Shown here one piece after another: positions 34,629-45,663 of a stretch of 64,000 bases of DNA. The stretch is from assembly GCA_019828595.1 (NCBI GenBank), contig JAHQRK010000013.1, positions 1,457,501 to 1,521,500 on the forward strand, written 5' to 3'. Below the pieces are notes generated by a model. It was given only the letters and a program-made list of their open reading frames with translations, was not told the origin of the DNA and ran no database searches. The first letter of the stretch is position 1, and each line of letters starts with the position of its first letter. This stretch comes from Aphanomyces cochlioides (taxonomy: Eukaryota; Oomycota; Saprolegniomycetes; Saprolegniales; Verrucalvaceae). The position numbers were made by a program, and so were the translations under genes.

Positions 34629-36028
34629 CTAATCTTGGCAATTAAGGTGGCGAACAGCACTTGCATAGATCGATGGTGAGCATTGAACATTGAAAGTTGA
34701 AAGATCCTCCACGAGAGTGTCTTTCTTCATATGATGCAACTTGTAGTTGTTGCAACCATGAATCTCCATTGAGCTTTCCATCACACCTTGTACCGTCAAA
34801 AAATACTTAGCCAGTGTGTTCATCGGCAACTCACAAAAAGCCTGCTTTACAGTAACAATGAGATCGTCTATTGTACGAGATCTCTTTTGCTGCTGACGGC
34901 TTTGAATAGCATTAAATATTCCTAAGTCTAACACGTTGAAATCGGGACTATGTGCTGGTTGATTTGTCACAGCAAGTTGAGTAAAGCCCTTCGAACGTAA
35001 AAGTTCAGTCGTGACATTGTTGTGTGGCCCAGCATTGTCTTGTTGGATCAAAACTCCCCGCTGCAAGCTTGCCGAAGGAAATTTCGACATGATTGCAGGA
35101 ACAAAGTTCCTCAAAATCATGTCCTTGTAAGCTTGACTATCGACACTCGTCGGAACTGTTTCGACAGTACCTTTCGGACTGTTCTTGCTACTGCGAGCAG
35201 CAGGGACATAGGAAACAAAGGGCCAAATACCCAGCTTGCCATCGAAGAACCGCTTGGTTTGAGTGTTGTAGCGCGGCCTAGCAACAGCCGCAAGGAACAT
35301 CACCTTCGTGATGAAGGTCTTCGACTTGGCAGACCGCAGAGCAAGCTCCTCGTCATCATAGACATAGATTATTCTCTTAACCTGAGTTGCATAAAACCAC
35401 TTCTCGTCAACATGCACACGATTGTACATATTCTCAAAGAAGTGGGTTCCATGCAACCCAGGTCGGAGAAAATCCAGCGCGAAACGGAGTCTCTTCATCT
35501 TGTTTGGGTATGTAAGAAGCGGCTTGATGTGGCTTGAACGAGCCTTGAGCCTGCTTTCTTCCTTCATATGCCGCAATATCATCGACTTGGGGATCTTGCT
35601 GTGTGCTGAAAGTGTACGGAGGGTTTGTCGGTCCTCATGGACCACTGCTTTGATTGCTTTTTCCATGTCTTGCGGAGTTCGCTGTCGTCGTGCGCCAGAA
35701 TTTCCTAAAACAAGTTACCTCTCAGAATTGATACTTATATAAATCAATATATTTTGTGCAAATATAAAGTTTAAAAGTTTTTACCTCGCTTTCTTGATGC
35801 AATGTCGGCGGCCAAATCGCCGCGGAGAGTTGATCGTCGGGCACGAGACCAAAGGCGAGATATGGTGGTGCGATGGCATTTAAACTTCTTGGCAACCTCA
35901 GTCACAGCTCCGTATGGTAGCTGACCGTTGACCATGGCCTTGAGTAACATTTCGTACGCTCCACGACGCTGGTCGATAGAGAGTTCCGTTCGAGCCACCA
36001 CAGGAGTAGAAGAGAGACTGGTCTGCAT
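34629..36028 (-). CDS. Mariner-like transposase, intact (two exons)
   Basis: The start is ATG 36028. Exon 1 is 36028-35785 and exon 2 is 35704-34629; the 80-nt intron (GTAAAA...TTTTAG) closes in phase, giving about 439 residues. N-terminal helix-turn-helix: FKCHRTTISRLWSRARR and KIPKSMILRHMKEE. Catalytic motifs: VHVDEKWFYA, LIQQDNAGPH and SPDFNVLDLGIFNAIQ. The family blocks TKVMFLAAVARPRY and GIWPFVSYVPAARSS are also present. Spacing of the last two Asp is 37 (to VLD), slightly shorter than the 39 of the 10972 gene. With no stop or frameshift and identical ends on the element, this copy may be active. It is transcribed towards the recombinase gene. Confidence 0.9.
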
Positions 36029-36322
36029 CGAGGCAGCTGGGGACAATTGATAGATGTTGGAGATGTTGTTGCCTTATTATGAAGGCGTGAAATGTGGAAA
36101 TGACTGTATGGCGAAAGGAAATGACTCTAAGCTATGCAGTGTCACCTCTTTCGCGGCTCATAGCTCGCTGTCAAGAACGAATTCGCGCGCTTTGAAAACA
36201 GCCAATCAAAGCGCAAATTCCGCTCTTTTCAACGAGCCAAATACGTGGCTTTGAACAGCAATATTAGAAAAATCCCGCCAATCCAAAAAACACCGTAGCA
36301 AGTTTTCTGGACCGGAGTAGTA

Positions 36323-36926
36323 ATATATTTTGGAGATATCACATACCTTGCGATGATCCTACGAAGTCTTTGAGGCTCGCGAGCCCGAGAAATACGAAAC
36401 AAGTTAGTCTAACATCTTGATGCGTCGAATAGAAAAATAAACAGTGATCTTCATTGTTATCTTTTCCAGTCATGGGCAAGGTGGAGCCTGTTTAATTAAC
36501 AGGATACCACTTCTGAATTGCTGAAGACTTCATTACAAGTGCTGCGATGTCAACAAGCTTCTGAATGCCTTTAAGTCTCCAGGAGCACCAATTCGCTTTG
36601 AAAATATTGCTTAACATATACTGTTCTAAGCAATTCTGCCTTAGATGATTGCTCTTAAGCATGAGAAGTCAATACTTGAGCCTGAAGAGCAACATATTAT
36701 TGAAATACTTCAATATGATTGGCTATTTATAGAAAATATAAACATATATTGTCCAATAATATATCTGTAAATACAAACATTCTGTCCAAGAAATTTGGCC
36801 ACTTTGTCGTCTGTAGGTGATGTGCACCATAGAAAGCACAATATATCCATAGTGAATAAAATTAGCCAATCAAAAGCTCTCATATTCTTGGATCAATTCG
36901 AGGAATCACTCCAAATTGGCAAATAC
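36323..36926. other. Spacer between two elements
   Basis: No gene recognised. Contains two CCAATCA-type motifs (about 36718 and 36865 on opposite strands). Confidence 0.45.
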
Positions 36927-38557
36927 TACTGTATATTCTCTATTTACACTCCATGGCGTAGTAACTTAGTACGCCATGTCGACTGTGGCGTTTTATTAGA
37001 TAACCTTTATAAATACATACTAACAGTATTGAGGCAAATATAAACTATGAGAGAAATAAAGTCTCTTGAGCAGTTCAAAGCCAGCCATTGTCCAGAAGCC
37101 AGTCTATCAATCAAGTGAATGGTGAAGTCATTCACAACCAAGAAGAAGCTTGAAGCCGTTGATTATGCTAAGCTGCACGGCAAAAGTGCAGCTGCAAGAC
37201 GATTCGGTGCCACTCGATCGTCTATTCGTGGATGGATGAACCAAGAACCTCAACTACGGGACTTGATGGTGACAAACCCAAGCGCCAAGCGACTTTCAGG
37301 CGGTGGCCGTCCATTGACAAGCGAGGAACATGATTCAATCATCTTTGAGAGGATATTATTCAACCGAATCGAAGGCTATCGAGTCACGCGATCCATGATC
37401 ATTAACTGGGCAACCCACTTGGCTGAAGAATTGGTCATCAATCTTGGTTGCTCAACAGGATGGCTTACGCGTTTCTTTTCACGGCACGATCTTGTGCTGC
37501 GACAAGGAACCCGTAAGCCGATCCTATCGGATGACCAAGTTATCGAACGTGGGCTGAACTTTATCCAGCAAGCTCGTTTGCTTATCTCAACGTATGATAT
37601 TCCAATGTCATGCATCTACAACTTGGACGAAACAGCGATCTTTTTCGATCACTCCAAGCAAAAGACGGTTGAGCTACGCGGTGCTTTGGGTGTACCAATT
37701 AAATCTTTTGGATTGGAAAAGACTCGAATCACTGCCCTCATGGCGGCAAGTGCTGATGGCGTCAAGCGCAAGCCTTGTCTCTTGTTGCGATCGCGAGACG
37801 ACGAAACGAGTATACGTCAGGAGAACGGCATGGTTCTCTTGACCACGAAAAATTCCTGGATGAACTCAAACGCATTCATTGCATATATCAAGTATGAATT
37901 TGCTTTTCATCCGCGGCCAATACTTTTGATTTTTGACAGCGCTAGAAGCCACATCAGCCAAATGGTGAAATCTTTTTTGCATGCTAACAATATTTTGACG
38001 CTAGTGATACCTGGTGGAATGACTGGCTTTTTACAGTCAGCAGATTTTAGCTGGTTTAAGTCTGTCAAGTCAGCCCTTGCTTGATGCGTGGAAGCGTCAT
38101 GGTCCTTTTGAATACACGTCTGGAAATCGTGTCAAAGCACCTCCAATTGAGGTCTACGGTGAATGGATAAAAGCAGCCTGGAACCAAGTTGACAAGACAA
38201 TTGTGGAGAAGAGCTTTGTTCGATGTGTTGTTGGAAACAACGACGAGCTTTCACTTGCTCGACACGACAAATACGGCGATGAATTCAGTCGCCGACTGCA
38301 GCAAATCTACTCTGATGAAGAGACAAAGGAGTCAAGTGAAGATGACCATGCCGTCGACAACATTGTTGAATACTTTGACGACTTGCTTGTCATTGATGAG
38401 TATGTTGAATGAATGAAGCATACGTGTCTTCACTTTTCACGTATAAATTTATTATTATGTTGAATAGAAGAGTTAAGAGGTATAAAATTAAAGAGTACAG
38501 TGGTACTGAGTGTGGCGTACTAATAGAGAGTGGTGGCTTATTAGAGAATGTACAGTA
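36927..38557 (+). mobile_element. Pogo-like element
   Basis: TA at 36927-36928 and 38556-38557 flank ends CTGTATATTCTCTA and (inverse) CTGTACATTCTCTA. A second shared block TTAGTACGCCA lies 33-37 bases inside each end. The inverted repeats are imperfect, so this is an older copy. It carries a frameshifted pogo-type transposase. Confidence 0.65.
37119..38412 (+). pseudogene. Pogo/Tigger-type DDE transposase with one frameshift
   Basis: From ATG 37119 the frame encodes an N-terminal helix-turn-helix (GKSAAARRFGATRSSIRGWM), a CENP-B/Tc5-like second DNA-binding part (STGWLTRFFSRH) and the DDE_1 catalytic domain: IYNLDETAIFFD, ILLIFDSARSH and GGMTGFLQSADFSWFK. The frame ends at 38084, but the family C-terminus (LLDAWKRHGPFEYTS onwards) continues in another frame to 38412. 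One extra base near 38078-38082 explains the break. The catalytic residues lie before it, so a truncated protein would still contain DDD but lack the tail. Probably inactive. The acidic end (ESSEDDHAVDN) is typical of these transposases. Confidence 0.85.
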
Positions 38558-38611
38558 TAATAGTATCGAGCAAATCGACAATACTGTATTGGTAGTATTT
38601 TTATTTCGAAG

Positions 38612-40910
38612 ATGAACGGTGAAGCTGCCCAAGTTGTGGTAAACGAAGCTTGGGAGGCGGTGAAGAATGCTCAGCGGAGACTTGATACTTGGTTGGATAA
38701 TCATCCAGACGACATTGGCGAAGAATATAGCATTTTGAACGATGCTCTGAAGGAAGCAAGAGAATTTTACCTCAAAGTTTCTCAACAAAATGCATTGAAT
38801 GTTTCAGAACCAACGGCAATGCCGAAGGGACCAGTGATTGATATGACATCGACTGGCATTTTGGAATTTCTTGAAACTCAAATGGAAGATACCAAGAAAT
38901 TCCATCGTTTCCGTCGCTTGCTTTCACCGGCGAATCTTGCGTTCAAGTTGTCCGGCCGGGATAAAGCATTGGAAATTGCCGCCTACTGCATGAAAATAAT
39001 ATCAGCGCCCATCAATCAGACAACAAAATTCCCGTGTGTGCTGGATTATCGGGCCTTGGTAAATCACGTATGCTGGAAGAATGGGAAAATATGTTTGATT
39101 TGGCTGATATTCACGAGCCTCGCCTTGGAGCTCTCGTTCTTTATTACAACGGCCACAAGCCTCACGTGATTGAAGGATCGATGACAATGGAAGCTTCGTT
39201 TTCTTGGAGAATATTGCATCGATTGTTTATCGAAGAAAATGGAGTGGAATTCAGCAAGTGGTTTAATGAATGCCTTCCCAAGAATGGTGCAGAGCTTCAA
39301 CTGCGAATAGCTTTGGAGGTTATTCGTGAATAATCTATTCAGATGGGAATTTCGGCACCTGGAAAATCTCTGCAATTCTTCGTTGGGGTGGACGAGTATC
39401 AATCAATCAAAGACGTCAATGGCATCCGAGTTGGCACAAAAGAAGATGGAACAAAGGAAGAATTGCTGCAAGATTTGCTTAACGTTCTTGGCGACATTAT
39501 GGCAAGACCTGTGGATGGAATTCGTATTTATCCGATGTTCGCTGGCACCGATTTATCAGCAATTTCCATCGTGAACTCGTCGAAAACTGAATGCCTCAGA
39601 CTTCCAATGTCCCTCCTTGCTCCAACTGAGATTGAAACTGCAGTCTCTACAGTTGTCAATGGTCCTTCTCTGCTGATGCAATCTCCTGTACGGAGACATT
39701 TGTTTTATCTTGGTGGCGTTCCCAGGTGGTGTTTCGAGTATATCTCATTGCTATTGCAGAAAATTGATCAAACTAGAAATGTCATATTGTCAATCGAGGA
39801 TATTGAACAAGCATTCAAGACCATCAAAAGCTCCTATATTCGAAAATGGGGGAAGGGTTTGGCTGATGTCGATTTTATCAAACTGGCTGGTTACTCAGTT
39901 GCTGGGGTCTCTGTCGATGATTCTGCTACAGTTGTGGGGGGCATGGCGTGGTCTCGTGTTGAAGATAGTTCGCTTTGTCTGCTGACGGATGACTCGGAAG
40001 TGTTGATTCCATATGCCATATTTCATCGAATTGGAAGATTCATACCGGGACAGTACTCCGATGCTGAAGGATGTTTCATTGCATGTGTGCAAGGGCTAAT
40101 TGAGAAAGTCGATGCTCTCATTTATGACAAAGCACCATGGGCATTATGGGAAGTCTTTGCTCTTATTTTCATGCCCTTCGAATCAATGCTATGATAATTA
40201 TTGGGAGACCTGTTGTCAAGGTATCCGAATTGTTCAATGGGGCCTCATTGATTGGGTGTGATGATCAAGTTCAGCTGTCTCCAACAAAAGTGATGGAATA
40301 CGAGCACACATTTGGAAGCCGTATTCCGCCAGTAATTGGTCGTAAGGGAAATTCGTTGGAGACACACAACTGGTTGACGGAGGGCTTGGTTGTGATCAAT
40401 GGCGAAAATGGAAAGGGTGTGGATATCTTTTTTGCTTTGAAGAAAATCGACAATGGCTGCGTTGTGTGTTTAGACCAGCGGAAAAGGGTTGCAGGAGCCG
40501 ATCGTGGGTCAGCGGGAATGTTGAATTTACTGTAGTCTACGAGAATAGTACCAATTGCTTTGGGATACCCTATCACAGTGGTGCCATTGTTATTCAGCAG
40601 TCTACGTTCAACAAATTTTCAAGAACTCACAGGACAGAATGCAGTAGTTGTCTCCAATGCTCAAATGAATGCATATCACCATGGACTATGGCTTCATCCC
40701 GCATCTTCGCCTTGTGTCAATGTCAACAAAGGCCCAGTTACATATATCAAGATGTTGTTGGATGGAAGTAGCGAAGATGTTAACACTGTTGCCAAACGTT
40801 TAATTGGGAGAAAGCGCAAGTTTGAATCAATTGAAGAATTCAGTGATGCTGTGAAAAAAATATGTCCCCACGTTGAGGTATCAAATGAAGAACGGATTGT
40901 GTTTTACTAA
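38612..40910 (+). pseudogene. Crinkler-RHS-type protein (P-loop NTPase plus nuclease-like domain), decayed
   Basis: Similarity runs through the whole stretch but is broken by two frameshifts (about 39035 and 40160) and two in-frame stops (39331-39333 and 40533-40535). The N-terminal 140 residues are charged and helical, without an LxLFLAK header or signal peptide. Next is an NTPase domain with a P-loop GLSGLGKS and a Walker-B-like FVGVDEYQS, followed by a conserved MFAGTDLSAI block. Near the end, KGVDIFFALKK and VVCLDQRKR fit the D...QxK core of a PD-(D/E)xK-type nuclease. This NTPase-nuclease pairing characterises Crinkler-RHS proteins of oomycetes and fungi, thought to derive from transposon-linked systems. 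The gene sits between transposons and is almost certainly dead. Confidence 0.75.
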
Positions 40911-41824
40911 GGGCTCCTCTCGATTTGACACCATTTTCTCTATTCCAAAACCTAGTTTTGACATATCTTTTTTCGGGGGCAGATCAAAGGATGCACGCCT
41001 CGCCCGAGAGCATGGACAACAACAACAGCAATGCTCTCCCAGAGAACAACAACGCTCTCCCAGAGGCAGTGGCCGACAAAGCTAGGGACTCATGAGTCCA
41101 CAATGGTCGGGACGTCGTGGCCCACATTAGAGCCGCTTCAGCCCGTACATGTCCTAACAAGGCCTTAATTAATTTCTTTTGCTTGTTCCTGTCGACAAAG
41201 CGTCTTGGGTGCTGATACCTTCATGGACCTTCTCAAAGGAAAATGAAAAGGGGGATTGCAGCTTCTCGACATGCTTTCTCTTGTCTCTCTCCGCGAGCTG
41301 GCATCGAACTCAACAGATTCCATCCCAACGTCACATTTGTTCATGTTCCCACTCTAGACGACTTGTCATCCACCAAAGCCCGTCGATCTCGTGCAGCGAA
41401 GCAGTAGTGCTGCCTCCCATGCTCGTACACAAAATTACTCTAATAGTAATTTTGCAAACAAGAAATGTCCTGTGAAAATTTACTAAAAACTCAAAAGAAA
41501 ATTTACTGTGCATTTCAATTTTGCTATCGCTATTTTTCCTGTGACCATCCAAGTGGGTCGCATTTTCCTGAGATAGAAACACCAGACCTTGTAGAAATCA
41601 TCATTCACTGCATGTGATCGATAATTAATGTCATGGAATCCTCGAGTCGTGATATTCCTCTCTTGTCACTTGTGATGACTGAGAGTCGTATTCGTCTCAC
41701 AAGGAAAATCTCTTCCTTGTCAGATTTTCACACAGTGAATTTTTTTGGGCAAAATTTCCTGTGACAACCATTACTCACACCACAAGTAAATTTCACAAGG
41801 AATATTACAGGTCAGTTTTGGTTC
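40911..41824. other. Spacer, no gene recognised
   Basis: Begins with a short low-complexity stretch (CAACAACAACAGCAA and imperfect repeats of GCTCTCCCAGAG, 41020-41070). The rest has repeated CCTGTGA/TTCACAAGG phrases but no coding frame that I can name. Confidence 0.4.
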
Positions 41825-42070
41825 AAAACTGGAAATTTGAATGATGTTTTGAAAATGTTTCAATTAACTGACGCATACACTATTTAAAGTTTACGAAAAT
41901 ATATTCTTATATTGACCTCAATCGTGACCATTAAATAGTGTAATTTCAAACGTTTAAAATGTTTGAAAACATGTTCGAAACATTCAATTTCTTTTCACTT
42001 GAAATTTGTATGCGTCATTTGTTGCGTCAATTTGCTTGCGTCAAAATTAATTCCGCACGACTCCAGTTTT
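41825..42070. mobile_element. MITE, copy 2
   Basis: Ends AAAACTGGA and TCCAGTTTT. The interior is the reverse complement of the copy at 9225-9447 with some divergence; shared blocks include TGACGCATACACTATTTAA and AAATAGTGTAATTTCAAACG. It lies directly next to the left end of the MULE. Confidence 0.75.
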
Positions 42071-42469
42071 TTATTAGAACCACAATATTATACTGACCTA
42101 TAATAGTAAATTTTGCTTCCTTGTATGCATTTGCAAAATAATGTCATATTGTGCTTTGGGAAAATGACAAAACGTGTATATTTAAATATATACAAAATAG
42201 TGTAAATCTGGGTTAGGGTTATACGAACCTTCTAGAAATTATAAAACATCATTCGTTATACACATTTTGTCATTTCCATCCGAACCAAAGAATGCAGGGT
42301 GGCAACGTTTCCGCAGTTGAGAGATGTCAACCACGGCATGCTGAAACACATGAAGGTAAAGGGGGCCTATATTTCAATGAATTGCGAAAGAGGGACGCTA
42401 AAGAAGAATGGTAGGCCAATGTAACGGTGATATAAGTACACAAGTCCCTGGCGACACCCAGGCCATTCC

Positions 42470-43487
42470 CACGTACATTCAACGAGAGCGCATCTTGAAA
42501 AGACAGCGCACCGGTAAAGCTGGCTGTTTCAAACCAAAGTCGAGAAAGAAGCATCGCATGGAGAGACGAGCTCCAGTGAGAGACTCCCGGCGAATCTATC
42601 GAGCGTCCGTCATAGCGTCCACCCAGCTATCTACGTTCCGCTCAAGGGCAAGGGAACAACTTCGGTATTCACTCAGAACCAGGACCCCGACAACCAAATG
42701 ACAACGTCGATCTACGAGAAGACTTTGATACGTTGGATTGTGATTTGGGTATCAATATCGATGGTTCTTCGGCTGTATTTGATTTGTCTAGCAAGCCTGT
42801 CATCAAATATCCTGCCGATGACTTGGTGAGCAACCCGGATGACGTTATTTTTACTTCTTGCGATGCTGGCGCCAAGAAATATGCTGAATGGCCAAGTCAT
42901 GTTGCTAAGATCAAGCACACGATAAATCCCCACGGAATCGCCGTTCGAGACATTGGTGTCTTTGGATATTGTGTGTGTGCTGAAAGATGCTCGATTGACA
43001 CGTACCCCAACGCCGTATGGATATGTATTGTGCAAACAACAATTGTTTGCTTCCAAACTGTTGAAATCGTTTGAAGGATTTTGATGGCATTGTTTTGAAG
43101 ATGGGCCGCCTGAACTACACATTGGAGTCGACCAAATTCATACCACACGGAACTGTTGTTGGAGAGTATTGTGGAATACTCACAACACATGATTTCACAA
43201 AAGATGAGGAGCAACAGAATTCGTACGTCGTCGCATTGGCCGCAAAGTCCATAAAGGGGAAGAAGTTGTTCATTGATGCCCAAGATTATGGAAACTTCAC
43301 AAGATTCATGAATCATTCCTGCGATGCGAATTACGCATTTTTTGAAGTGCAAAATCGTCGCCATGTAACCGTGGTTATCGTTACAACGAAAGACATTTTG
43401 CCGGGCACTGAACTTACAGTTGACTATGGGAATGACTTGTGGTTTCAATGTCAATGCGGCTCCATCAACTGCCGCGACTCCAAATAG
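42470..43487 (+). pseudogene. SET-domain (histone-lysine methyltransferase-like) protein, frameshifted
   Basis: The SET core is open from about 43071 to 43487: VVGEYCGILT, FIDAQDYGNFTRFMNHSCDA with the catalytic NHS motif, LTVDYGNDLW with the catalytic Tyr, and a post-SET Cys cluster (CQCGSINC). Upstream there is a Cys-rich pre-SET/AWS-like region (GYCVCAERCS, then CANNNCLLPNC), but it is split by a frameshift near 43015 and an in-frame TGA near 43060. Further upstream (42470-42730) protein-like sequence continues with more uncertain frames. SET proteins methylate lysines with S-adenosylmethionine. Its position inside the MULE ends shows it is cargo of the transposon. The last domain keeps all expected residues, so decay is recent or partial. 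Confidence 0.8.
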
Positions 43488-43568
43488 TTGAACGAAAATA
43501 GTCCTTATACATGTATTGAAACGAAAATAATCCACATGCACGTATCGAAAATTGTTCTCTCAATCGCC

Positions 43569-45361
43569 TCAGTTCATCGTGCATCGTCTTTTGTTGTGGC
43601 CACTTCCGTTGCACTTTGAACAACGATACGACGAATAACCTTCAACTTCTCCGCTGCTTCGTATGAGCTTCATTTTGGGCCGTCCTGGTTGGCGAGTTAT
43701 CGCTGGAGGCAAACAGAAATTGTCACCGTCTCCTTTTGTCTCTTCGTTTACTTCAGATTCCAAAGGCAAAAAGACAGCTTTGTTCCGAAATGCAGCTTCG
43801 TATGCTAATATGAGGTAGAATGGACAGAATGCATGTCTACTTTGTCCATCATATTGAGCGAGTTCAAAGCAGCAATGACATAACGACAGGGCACTCCAAA
43901 TTGATCCATGAAGGAGCAAGTACAACTGAGCGAAATTTTGTTCACACGGCGGCGAATTTGTGGCATTGATGCAGAATTCCATACATACGCAATTTCTTCT
44001 GATGCATGCTGAACAGCATAATTCCCAATGACAGCGCTCTGCGCATCGTACATTTTTCTCGCTGCGGGTGTGACTATGAGGTTTTCATTCACCCATTTTG
44101 AGGCTGCTTGAGATCTTTGGAAGGCAGCGTCAACCATACTGCTGCAGACGGCTTCGAGAAACTGGAAGGGGGTCAAGATTCGCACGCCCTGCACTAGTTG
44201 CGTGCCGAACAAGCTTTCAACAAAGTTGCTCGTTCGCCAGCCGTACAAAGAGGTCACACCAATGTTTGCATATAGGCACCAAGTATTTGGTGAAATGAGT
44301 TTCACGTACTCCAGTACTTCAGAACCCGTCTCTAAACCCAAAATTTCTAAAGCTGAGTTGTACTCTCCTTCGGTCTCGGCTGCCTGAATGCGCCAAATTA
44401 GGTTGTCGTGCCGAGGGGTAAAACGGGAAAATTTGGTTCGGATGTTTCGTATAATATGAAGCGTACAATAACGCAGGGTGAGACCAAGTGTATTGGTGAC
44501 TGACAGTAGAGCTGGATGCCGGTCGCAGAATATGGGGATTCCAGTAAAGTCGAAGCCTTGGGAGATCAGCGTGGAGAAGAACCAAAAGTAATTGTCAGCA
44601 TCTTCAGCTGGAGCCAATGCAACAGCAAGCACTATGTTTCGGCAATCACCATCTCGTCCAACAAGAGCGATCTGAATACCACTAAAAGCATCACATTTAC
44701 TATGCGAGCAATCAACACCAAAAACTCGCTGACAAGCAGAAACAGAATCAATAAGTACTCTTGGGGATACAAGAGCTCGCATAAATCTCCCCGCATCATC
44801 CTTCTTTAGACAAGCAACGGATCCAGGATTCAATTTCAAAAAAGCGCGCAGAAAGGCTGGTATTTTGGTGTACGATGCTAGCGCAACGGTCTCAGAAGTT
44901 TGGGTAAGAACGTCTTCTGCACGGTAGACCGTTCTTCTGATTTGATGCAAGTCAATTCCATCTCGTCGTTGTACTTGATCAATAAGCGCCTTACCTGATG
45001 TTGATGGATCAGCTTGGACCGCTGAAAGAAAGGTAAGAAGGGACGAAATTTGTCGGCGAGTTGGTTTTGCTGTAGCTGTGCAATTCTTGTGATCGAGGCA
45101 CATGGGTGATATGTACCACGAGCCGTTCTTCACATTGTTTACTTGCCTCCGATAGAGACGTACATACATCGTGCACCCTTCTGTCGTGCATTCGATGACT
45201 CTATGGACCCCACTTCGTTGACTGACTCGCACGGACTTGTTTGATGCCATCGCGTGGTCTTGTACAGCTTTAACGCCATCGGTCGCAGATGTATAGATTG
45301 CTCCAACTTGTAAGCCTGTAGTAGTGGCCTCCCCATGAACATCATGTTCACTTCCATTCAT
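43569..45361 (-). pseudogene. MULE transposase, frameshifted near its C-terminus
   Basis: From ATG 45361 the main frame runs to 43805. The N-terminal part has a Cys-rich FLYWCH-like region (RVIECTTEGCTMYVRL...CLDHKNC). The catalytic MULE domain shows FGVDCSHSKCD, IPIFCDRHPALL and, further on, RTSNFVESLFG with the Glu; HIIRNIRTKF is also typical. A SWIM finger follows (CTCSFMDQFGVPCRY), but the usual final His is a Tyr. About 43810-43840 the frame shifts, and the true C-terminus continues in another frame to 43569, ending with a zinc knuckle (RCSKCNGSGHNKRRC). One indel therefore separates the knuckle from the rest. The gene is convergent with the SET gene. Confidence 0.88.
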
Positions 45362-45663
45362 CACTTTGTCAACGTTCCTCAGTCGGAATATGAAGCAGAG
45401 CCACGCACAGCCGCCTTCAACGTTCTGTGATACTTCCAAACTGACGCTTCCAACTGCGGACTTTCCCCCAACCTCTCATGTCATACTCGTTTTGTCGCAA
45501 TGTCTTCATTATACGGAAATGTTATACACTATTTGACAACAAATTCACTACACACTAAATGACAACAGAATGCTTGTCGATTATACACCTTTCGCAAACA
45601 TTTTACTCATGTTGACAATTATATAATATAATATACACGTTTTGTCATTTTCCCTTGTGCTTT

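Larger units (their letters stand above)
32074..36322. mobile_element. Mariner-like element carrying a Crypton-like tyrosine recombinase
   Basis: TA duplications (32074-32075 and 36321-36322) flank inverted repeats beginning CTACTCCGGTCCAGAAAACT; the two ends are identical for 33 bp. The 4245-bp element contains two convergent genes: a tyrosine recombinase on plus (32362-about 34447) and a complete mariner-like transposase on minus (34629-36028). Ordinary mariner-like elements in this window are about 1.6 kb, so the extra 2.6 kb corresponds to the recombinase unit. Either a Crypton inserted into the mariner, or the mariner captured it. Confidence 0.88.
42149..45663. mobile_element. MULE carrying a SET-domain gene
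   Basis: A perfect 9-bp target duplication TTGTGCTTT (42149-42157 and 45655-45663) flanks an element of 3497 bp (42158-45654). Its terminal inverted repeats start GGGAAAATGACAAAACGTGT and match over 25 bp. Further subterminal copies of ATTTGACAAC/ATTTTGTCAT lie inside both ends. The element holds a SET-domain gene on plus and the MULE transposase on minus, in convergent orientation, both now broken. Confidence 0.92.

Noticed and set aside
42210..42222. GGTTAGGGTTA as telomere-like sequence
   Set aside because: A single short match inside the MULE, not a tandem array.
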